Source: Trichormus variabilis 0441
GTDB lineage: Bacteria > Cyanobacteriota > Cyanobacteriia > Cyanobacteriales > Nostocaceae
DNA length: 64,000 bases
Direction of reading: 5' to 3'
Assembly: GCF_009856605.1 (NCBI RefSeq)
Contig: NZ_CP047242.1
Coordinates: forward strand, 1,610,001-1,674,000
The notes below the pieces were generated by a model. It did not search any database, had not been told where the DNA came from, and saw only the letters and a list, made by a program, of their open reading frames with translations. Position 1 is the stretch's first letter, and each line of letters starts with the position of its first letter. Below, piece by piece: positions 44,726 to 52,102 of the stretch. The position numbers and the translations under genes are program-made.

Positions 44726-45081
44726 TTCTTAGGTAGTCACCACAACGGACTGTATTTATTTTGCAATCATTTGGGTAATATCTGCTAGTGGTTTCAATAA
44801 TTAGGGGTGTGGAGGTAGTAGTTCACCAACCCAAAATTGCTGGGCTAAGGCAAGCAGGGGAAGCAGAGGAAGCAGGGGGAGAAAGAGGTTTTTTTGCTGC
44901 TATTAACCTCACAAAGTTGACTTGCCAAACTACTAGGGAGAGGTGTACTGACTTTTTCCATAAATCAAATATGAGTCCTGTACCACTCTCTGGGTACTGT
45001 TTACTAAGCCACTCTGCTTTTAGGTTGCACAATCCGTCATGAAAGCTGTTGACTGTTGGCGGTCAACAGCCAATCTGTATT
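44726..45081. other. intergenic region with repeat tract and hairpin
   Basis: About 356 bases. A GCAGGGGAAGC-type tract occurs at 44848-44890. A 9-bp hairpin (GCTGTTGAC at 45046-45054 with GTCAACAGC at 45063-45071) lies 10 bases from the end of the following minus-strand gene and may be its terminator, though no U-tract follows. An ORF here on either strand looks repeat-derived. Confidence 0.45.
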
Positions 45082-45618
45082 TCAAGATTTATCAGATAAA
45101 AATTCTGTACTTTCTTCCGTACTTTCATAGTCAGTAAGTCTAACGTGTTCAAAAAATTGGGATATCCAAGGTAGAGCCATTAAAATTCCTGTTAACACCA
45201 ACAAAAATATAGAAATGCCTATAATTTGGTCACGATTAATTTCTAACACTCCACGTAAAATTACTTCCCGTAATGCAGAAACTATCGTAATTTCTGCGGC
45301 TGCTCCTACTGATATTTTTTGTGATTGCAAGTAGTCAATTAACAAACGAAATAATTCTACCAAAATTAAAATAAACAAGATATCTGATGTGACTTCCCTT
45401 AAATCCAATGGTCGCAAAAAAGATAAAAACATATCACATAGACGAATGAGCATGACACAAAATAAGCCCATACACAGAGAAATTACGATAATATCTTGAA
45501 AAAATTCTAGATTACTGACAATTCTATCTCGATGAAACCAACTATTGAATTTTGTAATTATTCTCTTAGGCATAAATTCTCTGGCAGAAAATAAATTATC
45601 TAGCTTAATAATAAGCAA
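45082..45618 (-). CDS. PsiE-family membrane protein
   Basis: A 178-residue protein of the phosphate-starvation-inducible PsiE family. Four hydrophobic segments are visible, at about residues 42-66 (FFQDIIVISLCMGLFCVMLI), 83-104, 115-130 and 136-155 (GISIFLLVLTGILMALPW). The conserved core PLDLREVTSDILFILILVEL and VALREVILRG-like segment SALREVILRGVLEI fit the family. The role in cyanobacteria is not known. A start at an internal Met (45573, MPKRIITKF) is also reasonable. No phosphate regulator box was recognised upstream. Confidence 0.8.
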   Translation of the reverse strand: MLIIKLDNLFSAREFMPKRIITKFNSWFHRDRIVSNLEFFQDIIVISLCMGLFCVMLIRLCDMFLSFLRPLDLREVTSDILFILILVELFRLLIDYLQSQKISVGAAAEITIVSALREVILRGVLEINRDQIIGISIFLLVLTGILMALPWISQFFEHVRLTDYESTEESTEFLSDKS

Positions 45619-45850
45619 TATAAAAAATAACTTTTATAAAAATTTTGACAGTTTGCCGAACTGATAATACTGATGCCGTAAAACGAGATAAATGTGGCTT
45701 TAATTACATTTATTTTTATATGGATGTATAGAAAAGATACCTAATACAGTTTAGTGAGCCTAAATAATTTTTAAAGATGCACCTGAGCCGCCGGAAAAGA
45801 TGTTTTAACAGTCTTATGTGAATAAGATTCGCACAAAAATATAAAAAGAC

Positions 45851-45875
45851 TTATCATAGGTGATAATGATTATCC
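45851..45875 (+). promoter_or_regulatory. Zur/Fur-type operator
   Basis: TGATAATGATTATCC (45861-45875) is a 7-1-7 inverted repeat with one mismatch, the form expected for cyanobacterial Zur boxes; it is preceded by TTATCATAGGTGATAA, which overlaps it. It lies 29 bases before the start codon of the COG0523 GTPase gene, so zinc-dependent repression is predicted. Confidence 0.75.
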
Positions 45876-45903
45876 GTATGGTAAGATTTGAGGCTTTTAT
45901 AAT

Positions 45904-46875
45904 ATGATGGCCGACGTAATTACAGATTCAGTTCCCGTTACTGTTCTGACTGGCTATTTAGGCGCAGGTAAAACGACCCTACTCAACCATATCCTCACAT
46001 ACGAGCATGGCAAGAAAGTTGCTGTCATCGTTAACGAATTTGGGGAAGTAGGCATTGATAACCAATTAGTTATTGATGCAGATGAAGAAATTTTTGAGAT
46101 GAACAACGGCTGCATCTGTTGTACGGTTCGCGGGGACTTAATCCGGATCATTGGCAATTTGATGAAGCGTCGTGATAAGTTTGACCATCTAGTAATTGAA
46201 ACTACTGGATTAGCTGACCCTGCACCAGTTATTCAGACATTCTTTGTAGATGAAGATATGCAAAGCCAACTGTCTTTAGATGCAGTAGTAACGCTGGTAG
46301 ATGCCAAGCATATTTGGCAACACTGGGATGCAGACGAAGCCCAAGAACAGATTGCCTTTGCTGATGTAATTTTACTTAATAAAACTGATTTAGTTACTCT
46401 ATCAGAATTAGATGAACTAGAAAAACGGATTAGGTCGATGAATGCGATCGCCAAAATCTACCGTACTCGCAATTCTGAGTTAGCAATGGACGCTTTGTTG
46501 GGTGTAAAAGCCTTTGATTTAGACCGTGCTTTAGAGATAGATCCCAATTTTTTAGGTGAAGATGCCCACGAACATGATGATACTGTTTCCTCTGTGGCTT
46601 TAGTACAAGAGGGTGAACTCGACGGGGAAAAATTAAACGCTTGGATTTCCGAATTATTGCGTACCCAAGGGCCCGATATCTTCCGCATGAAAGGCATATT
46701 AAATATTGCCGGGGAAGATAATAGATTTGTCTTCCAAGGGGTACACATGATATTCGACGGTAGACCCGATCGCCTCTGGAAACCCAACGAAAAACGCAAA
46801 AACGAACTAGTGTTCATCGGTCGCAATTTAGATGAAGCCCAACTCAAGCAAGATTTTCTCGCTTGTTTTGCTTAA
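45904..46875 (+). CDS. COG0523/CobW-family GTPase, putative zinc metallochaperone
   Basis: A 323-residue G3E GTPase. The P-loop is GYLGAGKTTLLNHIL (residues 18-32), the metal-binding CICC motif is at 70-73 after EMNNG, G3 is ETTGLADP and G4 NKTD. A short His-rich stretch (EDAHEHDD) near 220 and the CobW C-terminal domain (ISELLRTQGPDIFRMKG, FQGVHMIFDG) follow. Members transfer metals, often zinc in starvation. A Zur-type box directly upstream supports the zinc assignment and predicts induction in zinc shortage. The gene is followed by a WD40 gene after a 91-base repeat tract, and the two may be co-transcribed. Confidence 0.92.
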   Translation: MMADVITDSVPVTVLTGYLGAGKTTLLNHILTYEHGKKVAVIVNEFGEVGIDNQLVIDADEEIFEMNNGCICCTVRGDLIRIIGNLMKRRDKFDHLVIETTGLADPAPVIQTFFVDEDMQSQLSLDAVVTLVDAKHIWQHWDADEAQEQIAFADVILLNKTDLVTLSELDELEKRIRSMNAIAKIYRTRNSELAMDALLGVKAFDLDRALEIDPNFLGEDAHEHDDTVSSVALVQEGELDGEKLNAWISELLRTQGPDIFRMKGILNIAGEDNRFVFQGVHMIFDGRPDRLWKPNEKRKNELVFIGRNLDEAQLKQDFLACFA

Positions 46876-46884
46876 AAGACACCA

Positions 46885-46955
46885 AGAGGCTAGGGGGTTC
46901 TCTCCCCCTGCTCCCTCTGCTACCCCTGCTCCCCCTGCTCTCTTCTCTCACCTCT
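46885..46955. repeat. CCCCCTGCTC heptad tract
   Basis: Repeated CTCCCCCTGCTCCCTCTGCTACCCC units between the COG0523 GTPase gene and the WD40 gene. It makes an apparent N-terminal extension of the WD40 frame rich in Pro and Ala, which is not real coding sequence. Confidence 0.6.
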
Positions 46956-46966
46956 TTCAACAACCT

Positions 46967-48028
46967 ATGAACCTAACAAGTAGCAAAAATAAGGAATTTG
47001 AAGAACACTATTCAGGGATGCTGGCAGAATATGTAACAGCGATCGCCTGGTCTCCACAAGGAAATACTTTAGCCGCAACTTCGGCAAATGGTGAAGTAGT
47101 ACTATGGCAGGATGGTGAGTTAACAACCCTGCAAGCTGGTAATGGCCAGTCTGTCGATTGTCTTGCTTTCTCCCCTGATGGCAAATTTCTCGCCGTTGGT
47201 GGACAAGATGGGCGGGTGAAAATCTGGCAGGAACAGGAACTAATAGCCACCTTAGAAAATGCACCTGCATGGGTAGACAAGCTGGCTTGGAGTCATACTA
47301 GCAACCAGTTGGCTTTTAGTTTAGGGCGTTATGTACAAGTTTGGGACGCTGATACTCGTGAGGTTGTCACCACCCTGAATTTTGCCGACTCATCCCCATT
47401 GAGTATTGATTGGCGGATTGATGGTCAATACCTAGCAATTGGTGGTAACAAGGGAATTAAAATTTGGCACGCCCAAGACTGGGATGAAGAACCATATATT
47501 CTGAATATGCCTACTGTGAGTGTGACTATGGCTTGGTCGCCTGATGGTAAATTCCTGGCTTCAGGCAACATGGATCGTAGCGTCACCGTGTTGGAGTGGA
47601 ATAATCCCGACCCTTGGGTTATGCGTGGCTTCCCCGGTAAGATTCGCCAACTAGCATGGTCAGAAGCCACCACCAAACTAGGCGCACCAATACTAGCCTC
47701 TTCCAGTGTGGAAGGTATCGTGGTCTGGGAAAAGCTAGAAGATGAAAACTTGGGATGGGAAGCGCGAGTTTTAACTAATCATGTGGGTGTGATTAATGCG
47801 ATCGCCTTTGCACCTAAAAGCTTTTTACTAGCCTCGGCTGCAACCGATGGCTGGCTATGTTTGTGGAACAAAGCCAAGGAAGTATCCCAAATTCTCACAG
47901 GTGTTGCTGACGGATTTTCTACCCTAGCATGGCACCCCCAAGGTAAGCTAATTGCCGCAGGTGGTGAAAAAGGAGAATTAATCATTTGGGCAAAAATTTT
48001 GCGGGGTCAAGGATTTGGACGTAGTTAA
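46967..48028 (+). CDS. WD40 repeat protein
   Basis: A 353-residue protein that is almost entirely WD40 blades, predicted to form a beta-propeller of about seven blades. Repeating units such as AIAWSPQGNTLAATSANGEVVLW, LAFSPDGKFLAVGGQDGRVKIW-like and TLAWHPQGKLIAAGGEKGEL define it. No other domain is attached. The start at 46967 (MNLTSSKNKEF) is chosen because the longer frame runs through a heptad repeat tract. Its position behind the Zur-box GTPase suggests a shared response to zinc. Propellers of this type usually act as binding scaffolds; the partner is unknown. Confidence 0.88.
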   Translation: MNLTSSKNKEFEEHYSGMLAEYVTAIAWSPQGNTLAATSANGEVVLWQDGELTTLQAGNGQSVDCLAFSPDGKFLAVGGQDGRVKIWQEQELIATLENAPAWVDKLAWSHTSNQLAFSLGRYVQVWDADTREVVTTLNFADSSPLSIDWRIDGQYLAIGGNKGIKIWHAQDWDEEPYILNMPTVSVTMAWSPDGKFLASGNMDRSVTVLEWNNPDPWVMRGFPGKIRQLAWSEATTKLGAPILASSSVEGIVVWEKLEDENLGWEARVLTNHVGVINAIAFAPKSFLLASAATDGWLCLWNKAKEVSQILTGVADGFSTLAWHPQGKLIAAGGEKGELIIWAKILRGQGFGRS

Positions 48029-48106
48029 TTAGTATTTATTCACTAAAGTTGAAGATAGTTAATAAATTGGCTATGCTGTATCAGAAATAGTAATTATTTG
48101 TGAATT

Positions 48107-48379
48107 ATGTACTTAGTCAAACTAGTTTTGCTGGCCTGTCCTGTACTGATCGCATCTATGTTGCTGGTAGCTAACCCAGCAAAGGCAGTTAGTATCAACT
48201 CTGTACTTGATACACAAGCCATTACAGCCGTATCTACACAGTCTATTTCCCAATCGACCACTCTACCCTTAACTCGCTCATCTAATCCCATCATCGATCA
48301 ATTGGGTTGTAATTGCGCCAACTGTGTCCAAACTAAGCTTCAGTTACTACAAGGGAAGTTACCCACTGGTAATTTGTGA
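48107..48379 (+). CDS. small secreted protein with C-terminal CxCxxC motif (A)
   Basis: A 90-residue protein with a signal peptide (VLLACPVLIASMLLVANPAKA, cleavage after AKA27). The mature peptide is Ser- and Thr-rich with no other feature until the end, where LGCNCANCVQTKLQ places Cys at 68, 70 and 73 (CxCxxC). A perfect terminator follows. The second copy of this design is at 49866-50216, and both share the PVLIASxL signal core. The motif suggests metal binding or disulfide chemistry outside the cytoplasm. No named family is recognised, and the ATG has no strong ribosome-binding site. Confidence 0.7.
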   Translation: MYLVKLVLLACPVLIASMLLVANPAKAVSINSVLDTQAITAVSTQSISQSTTLPLTRSSNPIIDQLGCNCANCVQTKLQLLQGKLPTGNL

Positions 48380-48402
48380 AGTGAAAAAGCATAAATTTTT
48401 AG

Positions 48403-48430
48403 AGGCACAGCATTGCTGTGCCTTTATTCT
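48403..48430 (+). terminator. Rho-independent terminator after the CxCxxC gene A
   Basis: A perfect 9-bp stem (AGGCACAGC at 48403-48411, GCTGTGCCT at 48415-48423) with a 3-base loop, then TTATTCTTATT. It starts 24 bases after the stop codon. Confidence 0.8.
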
Positions 48431-48648
48431 TATTGCACTCCTACAAAAATCTGATGAGATTCTTGAATAATCTAAGTACTAGTAGGGTGGACAATGCCCA
48501 GTACAAGCCGACTGTAATATAAAAATCAAATGGTAGTCCTATAGGTAATAGCTAATAGGAAATTGTTTCATCTTCCAGCTAATTAAAAATTAGTATAATC
48601 TTATTAATCAATATCTATTATTTTTTATCCAGTCAGCAACAGTAAATA

Positions 48649-49629
48649 ATGCCAAAGAAATTATTAGCTAAAAATTTATTACGCGTAATTTTAACTATTT
48701 TCACCAGCGCATTTGTTGGATGTAGAAATCAAACTACAAGTGCATCTTTTACGCAGACTACTAATGTGGTTGATGAAAATCTTCCCAAAGTTGTAGCAAC
48801 CACAAGTGTACTGTGTGATTTAACCAGACAGATTGCCGAAAATACGATTAATCTCATCTGCTTAATCCCCCCTAACAAAGCACCTCAGCTTTATCAAGCA
48901 ACAGCAGAAGATAAAGATGCACTTGAGCAGGCTAATCTAATTCTCTATAACGGTTATAATCTTGAGTCAGAATTAATCAAGCTCATAAATACCACCAAAA
49001 ACTCTGCACCTAAAATTGCTGTGAGTCAAATTGCAGTTCCTCAGCCACAGCAAATCCCAGCAAATTCTCGTAGAGTAAATAACCCTTATGTTTGGCATAA
49101 TCCTAAAAATGCTATCAAGATGTTGGAAGTCATTAATAGCAACCTGAGAAAATTAGAACCCAGTAATACTGCCATTTATGGTGATAATACCAAAAGAATT
49201 AAAACCGAATTAACTCAACTAGATAATTGGATTAAATTAAAAATTGCCACTATTCCCAAAGAAAAGCGCAAATTAGTAACAACTTATAATGCAATAAATT
49301 ATTACACAAACGCCTATGGCATTCCCTCCGCCACTATTGGCACTGAAGAACAAGCGACAGATCAGAGAATCAAAAATCTGACTCAGTATATCCAAAAATC
49401 TAATGTACCGGCAATCTTTGCAGATATGACTGATACATTAAAAGTGATGGAATCTGTCGCTACTGAGGCGGAAGTAAAATTGTCAGAACGGCGACTATAC
49501 ACTCAAGGACTAGGAGAAACAACCAGCGATGGTGACACTTACCAAAGTATGATGATTGCTAACACACGCACAATTGTGGAAGGTTTGGGAGGTACATACT
49601 TGATATTTCAACCCAAAGCCCAAAAGTAG
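48649..49629 (+). CDS. ZnuA/MntC-like lipoprotein lacking metal ligands
   Basis: A 326-residue cluster A-I solute-binding protein fold, with a lipoprotein signal (LTIFTSAFVGC, Cys25). Homology to Zn/Mn binding proteins is clear from VVATTSVLCDLTRQIAEN, NAIKMLEVINSNLRKLEPSN and SMMIANTRTIVEGLGG. Yet the four usual ligands are replaced: the first His by Gln80 (APQLYQ), the second by Tyr147 (NPYVWHNP), the third by Tyr213 (VTTYNAI), and the acidic fourth by Gln286 (YTQGLGE). His150 is the only His in the protein. No permease or ATPase gene is adjacent. It may bind another ligand or act as a sensor or chaperone. Confidence 0.85.
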   Translation: MPKKLLAKNLLRVILTIFTSAFVGCRNQTTSASFTQTTNVVDENLPKVVATTSVLCDLTRQIAENTINLICLIPPNKAPQLYQATAEDKDALEQANLILYNGYNLESELIKLINTTKNSAPKIAVSQIAVPQPQQIPANSRRVNNPYVWHNPKNAIKMLEVINSNLRKLEPSNTAIYGDNTKRIKTELTQLDNWIKLKIATIPKEKRKLVTTYNAINYYTNAYGIPSATIGTEEQATDQRIKNLTQYIQKSNVPAIFADMTDTLKVMESVATEAEVKLSERRLYTQGLGETTSDGDTYQSMMIANTRTIVEGLGGTYLIFQPKAQK

Positions 49630-49865
49630 TATCTAATTATTCTTCTTGTTGCCTCATTGCTAATATTGCTATGCCTTGGTTCAATCAGTAAATAAATTTA
49701 TGGATGGAAATAATAAATAAGTAACAATACTAATGTTACTTTTACCTACTCTATCCTCGACAAAAGTCCTGACTAGGCAACATAATCTCCTGATGGACAA
49801 TCAGTATCACTGTAAGATTTAATCGGAGTATTCTGAGTTGTCAGAATTAATTTCCAAGGAAACCC

Positions 49866-50216
49866 ATGAACAAATTTATCCTAACCCTAATTTCTAGTCC
49901 CGTTTTGATAGCATCTATTCTGTCTATGACAGTTATGGTCAATCATGCACAAGCAATTGAGCCAGAAGTCAAAAACACAGATAAGTTATCTTGTATCAGA
50001 AATAAACATAAAGTTGGTTTGGTTTGTGCTAGAGCTTCTGTTTTAGCCCAAGTGCCTAACTATCAGCCGGAAATAGAATTTTCCCAAGAAGATGCTCCTA
50101 TGTTGGAGTTCAACGATGCAGAAAGCGATATAGCAATTGCCTTGTTTGGTTGTGACTGTCCGGCTTGTATTAATTCTTTCCGTCAGATGCGGGGTGCAAC
50201 TCCTTTGGTTTACTAA
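49866..50216 (+). CDS. small secreted protein with C-terminal CxCxxC motif (B)
   Basis: A 116-residue protein with a signal peptide (ILTLISSPVLIASILSMTVM, cleavage after AQA30). The mature part has two more Cys (LSCIRNKHKVGLVC, residues 43 and 54), an acidic middle, and the end LFGCDCPACINSF with Cys 96, 98 and 101. It shares the signal core PVLIASxL and the GCxCxxC pattern with the protein at 48107-48379, and the ZnuA-like gene lies between them. AAGGAAA precedes the ATG. A function in binding a metal or a thiol partner in the periplasm is inferred. I know of no described family. Confidence 0.7.
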   Translation: MNKFILTLISSPVLIASILSMTVMVNHAQAIEPEVKNTDKLSCIRNKHKVGLVCARASVLAQVPNYQPEIEFSQEDAPMLEFNDAESDIAIALFGCDCPACINSFRQMRGATPLVY

Positions 50217-50320
50217 AATTTTACAAGCAAGCTAGCTATGAAAATACAGGAGGCAGTTGTTCAACGACTGCCCCAGATTTGGAAACACAAAAAATAAATT
50301 ATCCAACATTGATGGTTTGG

Positions 50321-50383
50321 TAGGGTGCGTCAGTGTGAATAATTTCTGAGTTTATTTAGGTTCTATGGCACTGACGCATTCTA
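50321..50383. repeat. REP-like inverted repeat, copy 2
   Basis: TAGGGTGCGTCAG (50321-50333) and CTGACGCATTCTA (50371-50383, two mismatches) with a 37-base loop. The same arms occur at 9971-10036. Confidence 0.65.
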
Positions 50384-50462
50384 CATTTTGGGTATTTTTT
50401 TATCTGGAAGTCCCTTATTAGGGTAACAAGAGTATTTGTTACCCTTGTGTATTTTGTCTGAG

Positions 50463-51011
50463 TCAATGACAACCAGCCCAAGTTATCCATCTGTGAGAGA
50501 GACCTAAGCGCAAAACTCTACCAGTGATTTCTTGCTCTGTAATGACAGCTCCAGAGAAATTTGCCCCCTTCAATTCTGCTTCCATGACGTTGCTACCAAT
50601 TAAGTTTGCTTGCTTGAGATTAGCGCCACTCAAATCAGCACCACTCATTTCCGCTTCACTCAGGTTAGCACTGAATAAATTGGCCAAAATTAAATTGGCA
50701 CCGCGTAAATCTGCTCGACTGAGATTGCTTTGTTTTAAATTGGTGCTAATTAAATCTGCACCGATGAAGTTGACTTCACTCAAGTTAGCTCCACTCAAGT
50801 TAGCTCCACTCAAGTCTGCATCAGTTAAATTAGCACGACTGAGATTACATCCACTCAAGTTAGCTTGACTAAGGTTGGCTCCACTTAAATCAGCTTCGGC
50901 AAAATTTGCCCCCCTCAAATCAACAGCATAAAGGTTAGCTTGATGCAGATTTGCTCTGTGGAATTTTCGTTCTCCTGCGTTATATAACTCTAGGAGTTTA
51001 TTAGCATCCAT
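50463..51011 (-). CDS. pentapeptide repeat protein
   Basis: A 182-residue protein of which residues about 20-160 are A(D/N)LXX pentapeptide repeats (for example ANLSGANLSEVNFIGADLIS). These fold into a right-handed four-sided beta-helix, sometimes mimicking DNA in gyrase-protecting proteins. The start is the ATG at 51011 with GAGAGG 8 bases upstream; an upstream in-frame ATG gives a 5-residue longer form. The N-terminal MDANKLLELYNAGERKF is the standard opening of cyanobacterial family members. Cellular location and function are unknown. Confidence 0.88.
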   Translation of the reverse strand: MDANKLLELYNAGERKFHRANLHQANLYAVDLRGANFAEADLSGANLSQANLSGCNLSRANLTDADLSGANLSGANLSEVNFIGADLISTNLKQSNLSRADLRGANLILANLFSANLSEAEMSGADLSGANLKQANLIGSNVMEAELKGANFSGAVITEQEITGRVLRLGLSHRWITWAGCH

Positions 51012-51218
51012 ACGGACACCTCTCAATGTTTGCGGGTAAGTAAGTCTAGTTGTGAATCAACACGAACCACACCACACCGAAGAAAATCTATTAAGTTTTT
51101 GGCAATGAGAATTTTAGGTAAAACTTGTTATTTTATTGTGCTAGATTTTCCAGTATTTTGTACAATCACTTAACGAAAGGATATAATCCCTGAGCGTAGT
51201 TGATAACTTAGGGTTGCG

Positions 51219-51875
51219 ATGCTGAAGTTTTACTACAATCCCATCTCTGTTAATGCTCGTCGAGTTTGGGTAGCTTTACTGGAAAAACAAATCCCTTTTG
51301 AACCATTGTTGCTGAATCTCGATGGTGATCAATTTCAGGAGGAATTCACGGCAATTAATCCCCTCCAGCGTGTGCCTGTGATAGTGGATAATGGCTTACG
51401 GGTGGTGGAGTCTTTGGCAATTTTGGATTATCTAGAGACCAAATATCCCAATCCCTCGCTAATTCCTAGTGAGCCTGGGGCGATCGCTACAGTTCGTATG
51501 GTAGAAATGATCACAGTCAGCGAGCTTCAGCCTGCTACCGTCATCTTGACTCGGCCATTAGTAGAATTAGACACCGATGCCAAAAAGCTCGCATCTGCTC
51601 AAGAGGCAGTAGCGAAGATTTTACAGTTTTATGAAACTCTTTTGGGTGAACAGATTTACTTTGCAGGCAAAGATTTCACACTGGCAGAAGTAGTTGCAGG
51701 TACACTGATTCCTTCTCTCCCCCTTTTCGGGTTCTCTTTAGATGATTACCCTCGTTTGCTAGCCTGGGCGGAACGACTAGAAGAACGGGAAAGTTGGCAA
51801 AAGACAACCCCAGATTTCGCCTCTATCGCCGCCGCTATCCCTAACATCAAGGCAATTCTAGAACGGCGTTTTTAA
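51219..51875 (+). CDS. glutathione S-transferase family protein
   Basis: A 218-residue GST. The thioredoxin-like N-terminal domain starts KFYYNPISVNARRVWVALLE, with a Ser/Asn-Ala-Arg-Arg helix instead of a Cys-Pro motif, and the cis-Pro segment RVPVIVDNGLRVVESLAILDYLE. The helical C-terminal domain includes FYETLLGEQIYFAGKDFTLAEVVAGTLIP. The family conjugates glutathione to electrophiles or reduces peroxides in the cytosol. The active Ser or Tyr is not certain. No operon partner is seen. Confidence 0.87.
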   Translation: MLKFYYNPISVNARRVWVALLEKQIPFEPLLLNLDGDQFQEEFTAINPLQRVPVIVDNGLRVVESLAILDYLETKYPNPSLIPSEPGAIATVRMVEMITVSELQPATVILTRPLVELDTDAKKLASAQEAVAKILQFYETLLGEQIYFAGKDFTLAEVVAGTLIPSLPLFGFSLDDYPRLLAWAERLEERESWQKTTPDFASIAAAIPNIKAILERRF

Positions 51876-52013
51876 AAATAGTGAGTAGGGAGTACTGAGT
51901 GCTGAATATTCAGTGTTGAGTCCTGATACCGTCTGAGCAATATAGATTAATTTGCTTCGACTCAAGGATGATTGCTCATTGATCAAACAAAGCAATTCGA
52001 TTGTAAAAAAAGA

Positions 52014-52081
52014 GGTTGTGCGCCGAAAACCAATAGAAGATAAAAGTTTTTCTGTATAATTCACATTCTCGGCACACAACC
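52014..52081. terminator. long-loop inverted repeat between GST and beta-helix genes
   Basis: GGTTGTGCGCCG (52014-52025) pairs with CGGCACACAACC (52070-52081) with one G-U type mismatch and a 44-base A+T-rich loop. A run of A residues precedes it and a T-rich stretch follows, so it may terminate on both strands of this convergent gene pair. The loop is unusually long for a terminator. Confidence 0.5.
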
Positions 52082-52102
52082 CCCTGTTTTTCTCTCTAGT
52101 TA

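Noticed and set aside
44788..45042. 84-codon plus-strand ORF and a 69-codon minus-strand ORF over it
   Set aside because: Both pass through a GCAGGGGAAGC repeat tract, neither has a ribosome-binding site, and the composition is repeat-like.
46832..46966. N-terminal extension of the WD40 protein
   Set aside because: The extra 45 codons are translated from a CCCCCTGCTC heptad tract and overlap the end of the GTPase gene.
50524..50868. 114-codon ORF opposite the pentapeptide gene
   Set aside because: The periodic LAPLKSA-type translation is only the complement of the pentapeptide repeats.
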